64,000 nt of DNA from Cyanoderma ruficeps (GCA_008694505.1 VZDJ01000090.1:2535521-2599520), one strand, 5' to 3'; counted from the first letter of the stretch, positions 1 through 14,004 are shown. Numbers and translations: made by a program. Notes: generated by a model not told the origin, from the sequence alone.

Positions 1-2550
1 ATGAAAGCAGATGACACTCAGACAACATGCAACATTTCAAAAAGCATAAAAGAGGATGATGAGGAGACTGGGAAAAACACAGGTTTAGGCAGTAACAGTA
101 ATGATGCACCACTCCTCTGCTACTGCTACTTGGCTTTTGAATTACTCTGCTATGAATGTGGGAGAAAAATCAGCACTCTATGAATCTGAGCAGTTTGCAA
201 TATTTCAACCTGCCGACAACAAGACAACTACCCTGCCCTTCCCTCCCCACCCCCCATTTCCTTCCTATGATTCATCATTGCAAAGACATTCTTCAAAAAT
301 GTTTGTCTATATCAGGAATGCAGAAGTAAAGAGGTGAGAGTCAGCAAAATCTTGACAATCAGCTCACTGGAACAAAGTCAGAAGAATGCATTGTGTGAAA
401 GTTTGTCAAAAATAGACTAGATGAAAATGCTGGAAATACAGTTCCTATTGTACCAGGAGGTCAGATTTGAGTAAGTAGAGTTTGAAATCCAATGCAAGGG
501 GAGAAGATTCATTCATTATTCTAATACATATCTTATGATTACTTACCAAAATGTATTATCTTTTTAATCAAATCATATAGAAGAGGTTGTAAGGAGCAGA
601 AACTGGAAGCATTATTAAAAAAAAATCTCCAAGTATTATCAGTGCCTTGGAGACAGGCTTAAAAAAGGCAAGAACCATTTACCCCCACACAAAGGCTTTT
701 TTTTTTTTTTTAATGCCTAAGAAGTCCTTCTGAGATAGCAAATTCTAATCAAAATTCTACTCTGGTAGAATAATAAAAGCCTACCAAATTCTAACCTGAA
801 ATGCTACCTTTCTAGAAAGGACATAAAATACGTATCTTGACTCACCTCATGAGAATATAAAAATGAAGGAAATAATTTCTTGGGAATACATCTATTATTT
901 GTTGCAGCATATGCTCCTAAGGAGCCAATAAATTCTTAGCAAAGAGGGAAATTTTTTCATTTTATTTTGGAACAGCTCAACCAGAAGGTTTTGATCAAAG
1001 CCACTTTCACATTAGAGAAAGAATTCTTATTCTCAGCATATTATTTCTCAAACCTTTTAACTTCTTTTCTTCTTTTCCCCTCACCCAGACTAAGAATCTT
1101 TCAAGCATCATACCACCTTCCACCATATTATTTAGTAGAAAAGCCTTTAGAAACACATCAAACCACTTGACAAAACAGTGTGTCTAGAAATTCAAGATAC
1201 ATGAAGAACAGTGGAATATCAGTCATTCCAGGCAGATCAGGCAGTAGAGCTAGAACTCAAAAATCTAATACTGCCAACTGAAAAATAATTTAGACAAGCC
1301 AGACAGAAGGCTTTGCTTTACTGAGAGACTACAGATAATCAGAAAATTATTTTAGTCAACAGACTGCTGAAAGGTGACTTGTACACAAATGCACACACCC
1401 AAGGACAAACTCCAACCATGCTCCATCACCGTACATGCTGATATAAATGACTCTGGAGATTGTCTGGCTCACTCTTGCAACAGTCGTTTCACTGACTTTA
1501 CTGAAAGTTTTAATACTATTTAAGTGATACTTTTAAATAGGATTTTTGTAAGTCAATTAATTCAATTTACTTCTCAAGCCTAAAAGGAAGTTGGATGATT
1601 ATCTCTAAAAGAGACATACTTTTATATTAAACTTGACAAGTATTATAAATAGCCATGAACAACATAAAGTGAATCTTTCATGACACAGGGATGCAGAAAG
1701 CAACATCATGCCATTGAAAGTATCACTGCATTACTAAATGTTTTGTACACAAGAGTCAGTGGGGCCTTAGGGGGTGGATTAAGGTGAGTTCTGCCTGCCA
1801 GTGACTCTATTTACTCTGGGAGGATGGGAGGGAAGAAGAAAAGAAGCATAAAAGGATTAGGCAATACTGTGGCCTTGGCAGGTACAAGTAGTGCTGATAT
1901 TGCAGGGTATCTGCATACAAGAATCTCAGAAGAGTTTGGTACTGCATAGGATGAAGAGGAACACACAAGCAATAGAAATCACTACTGTGGCAGTAGTATA
2001 TTTTCCATCAGGAGCTGTTACAGGACAGTGTTACTTACCATGTTTGTGTGGCACATGAAGAGAGTTATACAAAAGGGTTATGTTATGCTCAAAATCAGTT
2101 ATTAATTTGAAGGAAAAAGTTTGCTATTTTTTGTTACCATAAAATTAAAAAATCAAATTTTGCTATTTTTTGTTACCATAAAAATTAAAAAATCAAATCT
2201 CCTAGCCGTGTACCACTAATAACAAAGGTCTTTGAAACAATTTGCACTTAAAAATACAAAGGTAGACAATCTTAGTGATATTATTTCCCTTGCTCTGCCT
2301 TCATTAACAGGTGTGGAAATTAAGAGAGTACTGGTTCCAGGTGTAACTGTGATGCAGGTCGGAAGGTTAGGATACAAATGCTCCTCAGGAGAAGAGGATT
2401 AGGGTCATGGTGTTTGCTGATTGCCTGTCACAGTTTAAATTGTTAGCTAGCTCAAGGCAATAACCAAGACAAGGGTCCTGCCGAACTTATTCCCTTTCAC
2501 ACCCGGTGAGAAATTCACGAATACCTGGCAAAAGAGTCATTGCCACCCAC
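1..2550 (-). other. STXBP5L: Intron downstream of exon N (partial)
   Basis: It begins with GTGGGTGG at 2550 and continues past position 1. I searched for the following tomosyn exon (SRSSSISSIDK-like) and did not see it. A tandem duplication lies at 2121-2198 and a T run near 698-711. The rest is unassigned AT-rich sequence. Confidence 0.82.
2121..2198. repeat. Two-copy tandem duplication, 39/40-bp unit
   Basis: The unit beginning TTGCTATTTTTTGTTACCAT starts at 2121 and again at 2160. The copies differ essentially by one extra A in an A run, which implies a recent local duplication. Confidence 0.9.
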
Positions 2551-2721
2551 CTTCTGTGGTGACTGGGAGAGAAATCTCCATGCAGGCTGCAGACTGGGCT
2601 TTCCTGAAGGGGGGCCTGCCGGGCCCTCGGCGGTTTGCTCGCGACACATCCGCACTGGAAAGGCGTTTGCCTGAACTGCAGCTCTGGGATGTTGGGCTTG
2701 TACAGTGACCATTCACATGAT
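2551..2721 (-). CDS. STXBP5L: STXBP5L linker exon N (171-bp probable cassette, GC-rich)
   Basis: A 171-bp exon, phase 1 at both ends. It reads DHVNGHCTSPTSQSCSSGKR, LSSADVSRANRRGPGRPPFR and KAQSAACMEISLPVTTE, about human 751-806. It is specific to tomosyn-2 and is the clearest discriminator from STXBP5. The exon is Ser- and Arg-rich, with GKRLSS and FRKAQS as basophilic-kinase-like sites by consensus only. It is far more GC- and CpG-rich than its surroundings. The acceptor is CTTTCCAG|ATCATG and the donor is GAAG|GTGGGT. The next exon (NSYNRSRSSS in human) lies beyond the window. Confidence 0.97.
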
Positions 2722-4237
2722 CTGGAAAGTGAATGCAACAAATGCTAGGTAAAGTGTCAGCTCCCAAGATTCAGAGTGGAGGAGAGATGTATGTTCTGAT
2801 ACTTCAGAATGGGTAAAATCAAATCTTCCGTGAATAACTACCGACCTGTTTTACCAACCCATCACATGTATGTAAAAAATAACTCACCAGATCTTTAAGG
2901 TATGGTTTGAAAAAACCCAAGGGCCACAGAACTGGCATGTATTCTTACAGCTGCAGATCCCACAGCATTTTGCTGACCTGTGCACAAGGTATTTACCAAG
3001 GTACTGCAGGTTACACTGACACCCTGCTGTTGTGTCTCCTAAGAGATGCCAAGTCAATTTGAATGTTTTCTTTCCTTTTTGCTCTCATAAGAACTGCAAG
3101 TAAAATTTACTACAGGGTAGAATTCAGAGCTAGACATCTTCCCTGATGGACTCAAAGCTGCATGAAACAGGCCACTATTTGAGATAATTACAAAAATAGC
3201 CATAATATTGCTAAGTATTTTATTCTTTATAGATCATAGATTTATTTTACTTCTAAGGAAACTGCTGAACAATTGATTTGTGCGCTACAGCTCCACAGAA
3301 ATGAGGCCATGGTCAATCAGCACAGTGGATGTTGCTGTCTCACGGGGTGGGAAACAAAACATGCCTGCTTCAAACTCCTACTACATTCCTCTGTTCTTTG
3401 TCAACAGGTCTTTAAACCACAACAACCACTGATCAGGGCTTGGATCAGAGGTCAGAATTGGACTGGACCGCAAAATATTCACGATATTTTTCTTCCTCTC
3501 ATGCCTGGCAAGACAAGATGAGGAGAATTACTGAACACAATTTCCCCTTCAACATGTGAAAGGATACACACCCAGGTATAACTGAATTATTTTTAGTCAG
3601 CAGGTTACTTTACTTAAAGAGCAGGTAATAAGCAAAACAAAAGTTCAGATTCATGCAAGGACACTGAATATTTTATTCAAAACTGTAGAAGCTCAACACC
3701 ATAGGTAGGGGTTTCTGCCTTAATTTGGGGTTAATTCCCACAATCTTGAGGTTTCTGCCTTTATTATAAATGTTGGGTTATTTATATCTGAGAATTATCT
3801 TAGTCTTGAAGAGTCTGTATTTAAGGATCATAGTCAACTCTTTTTGATTGGTATTGTATCCAAGGAAAAGATGGATGTTCCTGTACCAAGATAAATTTAT
3901 TTCTTGGTTACCATGCCATGACAGGACCAGTGTACATTATGAAAACCTATTTCTATATTCCCTCAATATTCCAGTCCTATACTGAATACAGTGTATAGTG
4001 TGGTACATATAGTCTTCGAATGTGCAAGTCATGTCCTTTCCATGTGAAAATAGTTCACTGTTAAGGAACAAAAGTGGAAAAAAATGTTCAGAATTATAGA
4101 TTAGAAAGCAATTTAGTATCTGTACTGCATAACAAAATAGCTCTGTAGGAGACACAACTTCCATGCTTCTTGTCATTTTTCCTTAAATACATGGCTATTA
4201 ACTGAGCTAACAGCAGATACAAAACTGATGTGGATGA

Positions 4238-4432
4238 CTCATTCCATTTTTAGTTAGGAAATTTTCCAAAATTTCCTGGAACTGTTTGTATATTTCAGCA
4301 GAAAGTCCTTTGAGATCGGGGGCTTTGTTCAAGGACACAGGCTGACTGTTCAACCTCAGCAACAGACACATCCTCATCCAGCTGCTTCCTTTCTTCAAAA
4401 TTCAGTTTGTGGGAAGGTGTTTCAGCATGATA
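4238..4432 (-). mobile_element. Decayed LINE reverse-transcriptase piece, L1/Tx1-like
   Basis: Minus-strand translation gives LNFEERKQLDEDVSVAEVEQ in one frame, then after a frameshift LNKAPDLKGLSAEIYKQFQE and ILENFL. This resembles the L1/Tx1 layout in which an acidic EEE/EEV helix precedes K-(S/A)-PGPDG-(L/F)-xAEFYK. The glycine-proline-aspartate core is degraded to PDLKG. It differs from CR1, whose equivalent is KSTGLDGI. Clade assignment is by eye only. It is frameshifted, short and inactive. Confidence 0.6.
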
Positions 4433-7400
4433 TCTAATTATCTCCAGGGGGAAATCCTAGGAAGTGGTGAGGAACATAACAGAGTGAAAAAAAAAATCAT
4501 ATTCTATAGAAACATCAACAACATTTTTGAGTCCTCTCCTCTGAGCATTGTACAGAATGGCCACAACACATCCCTGTTTATTATGCCACAGTTTGAGAGA
4601 AATGATGCTGTGTTTCTCTAAGTATGCTGGCTTATCTCAGTTACCTTCAAAGGCCCACACAAAATCATCATTAGGATCTGGGCACCTAAACCCCTTTAGC
4701 TGTTTTGACAATGCTTTTTTGAATAAGCAAAGCCAGTTCCTGGGAATTTAAAAAAAAAAAAATCAGGCCTCGTCCTAGAAGCTGCAGGGACATCCCTTCA
4801 AGTACTGAAGTTGGTGAAATATTAGTGGGTGCTATAACAAAGAGCAGAAGAGGGATTTTATTGATCAGCTACAAACTTGTCTGTATTTTAACGCTGTTCT
4901 GTTCCTCTGACTAGATATAACTTTTTAAAATGCATACAAGAAGAAATGCAGGTCTTCAAGCCTTAGTAAAAACACAGGCATTGTACAAAAAGTAAGATAA
5001 TGATAGGAAACATGACTGCAACTTTTTTTTTGTGGAGAAACTGGAAAAAATCCAGTTGATAAAGACCAATCAAACTATGAGAAAATTCTATGTGTGTATT
5101 TAAAAACATAACTTCTCATATTTTTTAATGCTATAAGCTTTGTGATACAAAACAATTCCAAAGAACGGTTATGTACTATCTAAGAAAGAGTTCTTTAATG
5201 CATTCTCTGAGAAAAGATGAAGTGTGCAAGAAAAGTGACAAGAAAACCAGAAGTACTACTTTTCTACAGTGTACTTTCTAAGGGAGAATGAGAATGTTCA
5301 AGCTCTCAGCCTTTCAGAACACCTGCAATGATTTACTACCCCTCTGAGGCCTGAGTCACCTGATTCTCCTTTGCCATGACAGATGTCTCCCCACCACTCC
5401 AAAGGATCATGTACAGAAGGCTTGTAAAAACGGCTTTTTTTCCAGCTTTGTTTGATTTGTGAAGAAAAGCAACATTTTAACTTTTGTCCTTGCTGGAATG
5501 CTGCTTTTGTCACATGGTCACTGGGGCTCTTCTCAGCTAGGAGCATTAATTGATATCAGAGACATTAATGTTGTACTTAAGCAGCAATGCGCAGATTGCT
5601 CTGTGCTATTGACACAATAGTGCAACAGCTCCTCACTCTCTCTTCTTCTGGAGGAGGCAAAGAAAAGTTGTTGCTGAAGAAAACTGCACAAAATACCCCT
5701 TCTCTCTTCTACCACTGTATTTTCCATCACCTCCTACCCCTTCTCATGGGTGCTGCTGCCTGTGAAATGAAGGGAATTAGAATTATCCTCTCCAGTGCTC
5801 CTGAATCCCTTCAGCCAGTCCCACACTAATGCAATATATTTGGGCATCAAGGTTTAGTGGAGCTTATCCTTGAAACAGTCTCCAAACTGTAAGAGCCATC
5901 CCATTATGCCAGGGAGGCAGCCTTATCTACTCCCTGTGGATAGTGAACTAAATGGCCAGGGCTCAGTTTGGAGCTATTCTGATCATTAATTAAAAAATTT
6001 ACAGCTCATGGAAGCCATTGGAAGTAATCACAGGCAATTATCCCTTTAGTCCATTTAAAACTAATTTAACTGTATTGGTTTAATAAAGCAGCAGTAAATC
6101 ATTGTATATATGATGTATTAAAATACCTGAAAGTTAATGACACAAAATTCTGTAGTGTTCCCCATGTGCTGCTTCTACAGTGAAGTTTGTGGTTGTTTGC
6201 CTTTGTCTGGGCCCATGGAATTAAAAATGCTTACCCCTATAAATTAAAAATACTTTATCTGTCCCCATTACCAAACCCCAGCAGCATTCAGTGCCCTGTG
6301 CACCCCACAAACTGCTTTAAAAAGCAAAGAGAACTGTGCTGGATGTAAGGCAAGAGTGTCACACAAAATACCAGAGGGATGATAGATCAAGAGGAACTGA
6401 AGAAGTAACATCAGTTACTATGAACCTGCTGAAATTACTGCGAGATGTGATGTGCAACGTGACAGAAGGAAACCTGCAAGGCAACCTCAAATTAAGCCAG
6501 ATTTCTTTGAGGCATGTTGCACAGGGAGAATATCCTATATACACATGCTGATTTTAGTTTACACACAGTAACATGTATATCCTGCACAACCTGCCTGATC
6601 ACAAACATAGAACTTTGAAATAACTTGGTGATCTCTGCAAAAAAACAAAAGAGACCACCAATTTACCAGTAAAAAGATGAACACTTGTTAAATCCAAATG
6701 TAATGAAAATGTCAGTAAGAAAGAAGCACTCATTTGCAGTTAGTGCCTAGCAATTTTTCACACTTGACACAAAAAAATCAGGAAGGAATATGACCAACCA
6801 ATTCTTTCAGTTCTAACAAAGGGAAAAATTCAAACAGAAAAACTAGCTCAAAACCTTCTTACTAATGATCGGAGAGAAGCTGAGACAAAGGAATATAAAT
6901 ATCCATAATTAGAAGCATTGTAATATCATTTTAAGTTGTAAGGAAGTAACCAATAAAAGAGAAGATGAGAACCAGAGAAATGCTTTAATATGGAGCAGAA
7001 AGAACCTGAAAAATAAGTCTCAGAATGCTCTCAACAACAGTTGAAGAATACAATCTTTACTGTTAAAGTGAAGAAAAATCCATCTGTTTCCACTGGGAGA
7101 TTTTTGGGTATTATCAATAAATTCAATTTTGAGTAATGATTATGGCAGTGACTAACCTTTATTTTTACACAGCAGAGAGATACACATTTGAATTAAGTAA
7201 AAAATGTAATCTCAAAACTGTACAATGGCTCCAAGAACAGTCTCAGCTTTGCCTGTAAATAATCAAAATTAGTGTAATAGTGTAAATATTCGTTAGTGAG
7301 AACACAGGTTGATACCATAAAATTTAAAATTTTACAGAACTTATTAAAAAGAAATTTCCTTAAGAAGTCAGAAACACAAATTTCCCTTGGTGCAGTTCTG

Positions 7401-9249
7401 TCAGCCAGGCAGGAGAAAAGGTGAAAGCCCTGGCAGAAGAGGTTAATACAGATACACTGCCAAAATAATGTACATTTAACATCATGTCTTCATCAGTTTG
7501 AAGAGGAAGGACAAGTTGCCCTAATGACATGCTGGTAGAATATCTAGGTCCCCTCTAACACTGTAATATGCTGTCATTGTGACATACTGTCTACTACCTG
7601 TGTAATAGCATGGTATTCTGCCTATGGCAACAAAATCCTACCATACACTTGGTCCTAAAATCACCATGTTTTTTGAAAGCAGGATGAACAGACGTATTTG
7701 TCAGAGAGACAAAATACTGTAGAGTGGCTGAAAAGACTAAGTGCATTGTCAGATCACTGACAGATTCTCCCTTAAAACTACTATTTTTGCCGAAATTAGG
7801 AAAAAAATGAAATGAAAATACAAAATAAATGCTCTCCAAATGAAAAACACTGAGAATACATTATTGTATGTCATAACATCACCTCCACCTCATCATATCT
7901 GAAAAGCTGAAACCTGGCAGTGCAAACCTAAAAACAAATCTAGCTTTGCTCTCACAGAATAGTGGGAAAATTTTGGACTATTTGGATCTAACTCTGCTCC
8001 TCAGATCATCTGCTGAATTTCTAGTGATCATATAACACCAGACTACAGGACTGTTTCAAAAAGTACACAGCACTCAGTGTGCCTCCACAGAATACTCTGA
8101 CATAAATGGCTGCTATGCCTTGTGCAATAAACAGGAAAACATAAGACAGAAAACCTGACTGAATTCTGAAACACGAGCATGAGATGTGATAAATCCTGAG
8201 CTGCACAGAAGACAACACTGGAACATGCAAGCAGAGTGGATGGACCACAAGATCACCTGGATATCAACAGCTTGTCCTGAGCACTCCTTATGTGCAGCAT
8301 TGCACCTGCATTTTCACCATGGAAAAAACTGACATTCATTCTCTGGCTTTAAAAATGAAAAATGTTACAACCTGAGAGGTGAGCAGAAATCCCAGAATGG
8401 AAGAACATCCTGTATGTATTCACAGTGCTGAAAGGAGTGGAAAATGACTTACCTTTGAAGTCCTTGGTAAGGAACTCTTCTATATGTAAAACCAAAGAAC
8501 TTGGGAGCAGTGAGTACCTGTTACAATGGATCCTAGCAGTTGTGTATCATTTTGTTATTACCAACTCTTAATGTATGATGATCTTTACCACTTCTTTTGT
8601 TTTTCCAGATGCCAACACTGCCTTTCCTTTGTGATGAAATTTAACTGTATTACTTATAGTCATTTTAGTTAGGGTATTTTTTTGTATGGTTTAAGGCACT
8701 TACCTTCCCTTTTAACTACTTGCTTGGAAAATTCCCAAGTAGATCAGTTTGTTGTATTTTTTTTTCCTCACCTGGAAGCATTAGAAGTCAGAACACAGCC
8801 CCTTTCTGCTGTGAAATATAACCAACAGAGCACATGTGTATTCTGCTATAATAACTCAATTATCCTGTTGCTTTTTAAAAAATCTGGTTATTTGGACTGG
8901 TAGAAGTGCTAATATATCCATTAGATATATAGGTTCTCTTTTAAAGATGTTTGACTATAAACATTCTCCTACTTAAGGAAGGAAGGAACTGGTGCTGTCA
9001 TACACCTGACCTTCACAAGATTAACAGACTTTTGTCTAGTAGGGTCCTCAACACAGAATATCAAAAACCAAGCCTCAAGATGTGAAATAGCTGAAAGAGT
9101 TTAAAACCATTTCTGTAGAAGTGAAATACTTTAGTTCACCTCACAGTGTTTTGCACCTTCATAGTGATCAAACTTGAAGCAGAAAAGGCAAAGCTCATCC
9201 TTCACTGACTCAGCAAGAGCAGAACTACTCAAGGGGTGAAATCCTTCCC

Positions 9250-9400
9250 CTGTATTTGGCATTTGCCGTGAGACTTGACTGGACACTGTCCTGACCTACC
9301 TGTGTAGCCTGACCTGCTTTGAGCAGGATGGGGATCTAGACAACCTAGACCTGGTGGGTCTAGAGGTCCCCTCCAACCTTGATTATGCTGTGATTCTACC
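9250..9400 (+). mobile_element. CR1 LINE 3' end
   Basis: The plus strand reads TGACCTGCTTTGAGCAGGAT, GGTCTAGAGGTCCCCTCCAA and CCTTGATTATGCTGTGATTC. This is the CR1 3'-end pattern of a gag-like CTGCTTTGAGCAGG hairpin, AGAGGTCCC.TCCAACC, and a terminal TGTGATTCT motif. The copy is short and 5'-truncated. Confidence 0.87.
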
Positions 9401-12400
9401 TAGAGGCAGAGTTTAGATGATTCCTAAACTCAGATGGTACTTTCAGACAGAGAAAGGGACAGAAAAGTTCCTCTGCACTTCTGGAAGGAGACATATACTG
9501 GATAGTCCCTAAAATCCTTATCATGCAAAAATGCAAATAATTTTCAATGTATATTGCCAAGCATTTAAAGGAAATTATTGGTACAGCTGGATGTCTGCAT
9601 TGCCTTTTCTACAAAGTCATACCAAGGAGGAAAGCAACTCATATAGTTTCAAAATTTCTGAAATGTTCTTTAGCTTTGTAAACAGAACTACAGATCCAGA
9701 TAAATCAATACAGAATGCTCCACCTAAAATCTACCAGTTTGTCCAATGCAGTAGTAAACAAAAACTGATTAAAAGCTTCAAAATTGTGTGAGTGCCTAAT
9801 GTCTGCTGTAAAAAATTAAAGCGAGAATTGCTGTAACCCCACTGCTCATTCTTAAAATGGAAATGAGGTTTCATTTATTCAGGCATTTTTATAGGCCTGG
9901 GAGCATCCAGGTAGCGATGCTTCCCTGTCAATGAAATACAAAGGCATCAAATGGTGGATATTTTCATATTATAACTCTATTACCATGTACATAAATCAAA
10001 CAGATTCAACAGACCTCATCCAAAATGGACAAAATAAAGAACAAACCCATAACCCCAGGTCCTTAATCTGATCCTTACAATTATGTTCTATGAACCCGGC
10101 TTTCAGAATTAAAGTTTTTGGGCCTCTGCGTTAGAATATGTTTCTCAAACCTTTGAAAAAAATGAGCTTATTTGGTAATTTTTCTAGATTTTCACTGCTG
10201 TATAAAGTGGAAGACATTAACTTCACTTGGCAAAGAACTTATTCACTACTTATAAGTATCTGCAGAAAGCATAGGAAAATATATTAAAATTTTCATGATC
10301 ACAGCTTAGCAGGAAGGAAAAAAAAGTCTATTTATATTTGCATTTCCTTTTGTTCTTTCACTAATAAAGTCTAGGTGATGGCATAATTCCTTGCAGTCAA
10401 GCCATCTGTTCATAGTAATTCTAGAAAAGTCAGCAGTTACTGACTCCCCCCCATCTTTAGCTATGGCTTCTGTCTGGCTCCCTGTGATCAGCTGGAACCT
10501 TTAAATTTTTTAGTGAAATGAGCAGAAATATTTTCTAAAAGAAAAATACAAGGCGATGCTTGAAGTGGCTGGTGAAGCAAAGTTAGAAAGCTCTTGTACC
10601 AAAGCAGTTCTACATGTCTGGATATATCTCAGATTCTCCACTTGATTAAATGAAATTAGGATTGTCCCCATAACTCATTTCTGTGAAACACAAGCAAGGA
10701 AATGAAGATGATCTGCTCAGAAGACTTTGGGAAACATTATTAGGTTTAAAAATAAAGAGATTATCATTCAGAGCAGCCTCTGAAGGGTAATAGAGAAGCT
10801 GCACAGTCTATGCAACAGCATTGCCACATCTTGCTTCTGGCCAACTCAAACACTGGGTTTCTGTGACCTGCAGTAGCTAAAACTATAAAGAAGTTTCAGT
10901 GTATCCCTTTGTGTGCCACATCACTCATTTCTGTGTGGAGATACATCCACAGGTGACAAGGGTTTCAGCAAGGAGAGATAATAATCACCACATCAAAATA
11001 AAAAGAAGCTGAGATCAACTTCATCAGTCATATAAAGGTCAAAGTGGAATCCCAAAGTACCTTTAGGTCATGAAAATCCTGCTGAGGTTTAACAAGAACA
11101 CCTTGAGTCATCAGATCACACATTATTCCCCTAAATGATAGCAAACTACTCCCCAAGCAATTTCCAGTACTTGCAACACCTCCACCTGAAATAGATTTAA
11201 CTTCTACTTAACCTCTACTATTTACAATTCAAAGCAAAGTGAAAGCAAGGACATTCCAGGAGGCAGATCATAAGAAGGGAGCAGAACTGTAAGCTGCCAA
11301 ATGCTAATGTATGCCCCAATTAGCTGCAGTTGCTGCTGAGAGTGGGCGATCTACCAGCACTCTCTAAAAAGCTCCGAGCCAGAGCCAATGGGATGCATGG
11401 ACAACATTTTATCATTTCAAAGTGGTGACCTGAATATCTTTACAAGAAGTGTGGGCCAAAAACTACTGTTAGCCCCTGAATATTCAGACTATGGGGACAA
11501 TCTCAGGCAACAGCCGAACAGTGGATAAATTATCTCCAACAGCTCCGACAGAGTGGCCAGGACATTTTGGAGCAGAGGTAACTGAAATGCGGTCATCACC
11601 TTTTCCAGGAACTCTCATTTAAATGTAGCTCCTTATACTGAGAGAGAGGCTCTTCCCAGCCTGTTGTAAACTAAGCAATCTATAATTCAGCACAGTTTTA
11701 AGGGCTAGAATAATTAACAGGAATATCTTGCCCTTCTAAGACAGTCATGACCGAGAGCTGAAAGTTTAGGAGTTTTTCAGTCCATTTTCTTTTCCTTTTC
11801 TCAACCTCTCTCTGCTGTTGATTGTCCATGAGTATCTGCCGGTTTAGACATTGAATGCTGCTTCCACATACTTCATCCTTAGCTTCTGGGTAATCTGAGC
11901 ACAGGATACTTGATTGCTGTGGCACTAGCAACCAACGGGCTGCTTTAGTGACAATTTGATCACATCTTTCAGAGCTTATTAAGCTTTTGGAATCAGTGGC
12001 ATTCCACTAGTTCCTGCATGATGTTGAACTAGATCTTCTTAGGCTTATTTTAGTTTATACTTAGCTTGTTCTATACTATTCAAAAATAATGAATACAAGC
12101 AAATAAAAGAATGGTAGACACATGACTACTCTGAAATCAAAACTATAGGCAGGATTATGCATTTCATTAATCTTCTAAGTTCCTTACGTATGTCATATAT
12201 TTAAAATGGATCATCGTGCTTCCTACCCTTTCAGGTTGAATTTGTTTAACTTCTGGAGCTTTTTACCCTGCTCCCCAGTCCTTGGGGCGTTATTGGAATT
12301 TTTTTGTCTGTTTGTTTGGGGTTTTAAAAATATAGATCTGCCTGAAATTTGTCAATATATTCTAGGCAAAGCTTACAATATTGTCCCACTCCCAACACGA

Positions 12401-12719
12401 TTACAGGAAAGCTGATGATAAGGCAGCTTTTTCTCTGATATGTGACATTTTATACTACACAACAAAGCTCTCACCAATTCTAATTACAATGGTATACTTT
12501 TTTTTTTTCAAAATCCTCTAAGTCCAGTCTTTTGTCCATTAAGTTTATCTGTTGCTTGTCTTATGCTTCAGGATTTAAAGTTATTTAATGCTATGTGTCC
12601 TTCAAGACAATGTATTTTTAATAATACTAACAAAAAGAAGTTTGATCTGTAGAATATAGCTCAGTCTTAAATCCTATCCTATGGCTATTTTGATACTCTA
12701 AGTATTCACCTTCCCTCTT

Positions 12720-12850
12720 AATAGCTGCCCATTACTTTAGTGATAAATATTAATTTTACAGGTCTATAGCTGCCTACTTCTTTCGCCTTTTTGGAGCATT
12801 ATGATTTTCCACTCCCAATTTTGTTTAGGTGTATTCCTCCATTCCTACTT
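12720..12850 (-). mobile_element. Probable old CR1-like remnant, antisense
   Basis: The plus strand ATTTTACAGGTCTATAGCTG followed by CCTACTTCTTTCGCCTTTTT resembles the antisense of an upstream part of ancient CR1 reverse transcriptase, where a similar GGTCTATAGTT..CC..TTTTT context is typical. Divergence is high and the limits are guesses. Confidence 0.4.
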
Positions 12851-14004
12851 TCTCAAATTTATTTAAACTGTATCACTTTGTACTCTGAAACCTGCATAAT
12901 TTGGCTTGAATTTTCCAATTATTTTTTCCATATTTATTTACCTAATATTTACCAGGAGCAATTGACAGTTTTCCAGGTTCTTCAGTCATTTATACTATGA
13001 AAGACATATTTATACATATGAATTTGCCTTGTGGAACAAATGCTACCTTGGTTAATAGGTGCACATGATTTCCAGTGACAGAAATTAAGTTCAGCTGTCT
13101 TATCCAAGGACATGATCCAACTTTAATTTTTATCTCTAAAAGGACACTAAGTAATGAGGCATGGCTACTTGCCTGCTTCTGTCATCTTACAAGGGAAACT
13201 TCCCAAAAGAGCAAAACTAGAAAGAACTCCTTGAGACTGAGAATATTTAAAGAACAATTATAAGAAATTTTTGTGTTAATCACACATTCCAATCCAAATA
13301 TCAGGAGCAATACCCTTTATGTGGATATGGTGTTGCATGATGTTCTCCAAGCAGTTTTAGGTTATTCAAGATACAGAATTTTCATTTTAGGATTTTTGAG
13401 GTGAAATCTGTGCTCTCACTATGCACTTCCACTGAAATATTAAAGCAGAATTGAGAAAAAAGATTACAGCAAACTATGTATTTAACAGCTGGCTGAGGTA
13501 AGTCTCAAGGAGAAGACTGAGACAAATGACTGACTTCCAATCTGACTCCTCAGACATTCAAAGACACCATAAAATACAGATGTTCAATCGTCTTATCACT
13601 GTTGTGACACAATTCATACACCAAATAAAGAAAATAGACCAGCGCATGCATTGGGTATTATAGGCAGAGTTCACCAACAACCAGCTTGGAAAAACTTCTG
13701 GAGCTTTTTCAGAACAAAGTATTACACACACAGTGTGTAATGACTGGCAATATATGTCTACATGAAATAAATGAATATTAAACAAGCAAAATGCTGAGAG
13801 CTGCCAACAGAACTGTATGGGTTAATAGGTGGTTTTTAGAAAGCCTTTTCAGACAAAGCCTCTGAGGTTATTGTGTTATCTCATGAATCAGTTGGTAGAA
13901 TGTTTTGCCAATGAATGTAAGGAAGTTTAAAGCTGTTGGCTTTCGCCTACCGTACCAAGATCAGTCTTAAGATCTGTTGGCAGACTTAACTTTCTTGATC
14001 CTTT

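Noticed and set aside
2487..2767. Other minus-strand frames across exon N, for example one containing MEISLPVTTEGGWQ as a C-terminus
   Set aside because: The GTGGGT donor and the phase match to the known next tomosyn residues show the exon ends at 2551. The read-through residues and alternative frames are intronic or shadows.
11698..11931. 77-codon minus frame with a charged RQQQREVEKRKRK-like stretch as a hidden exon
   Set aside because: It does not correspond to any tomosyn segment, and I saw no phase-1 splice sites around it.
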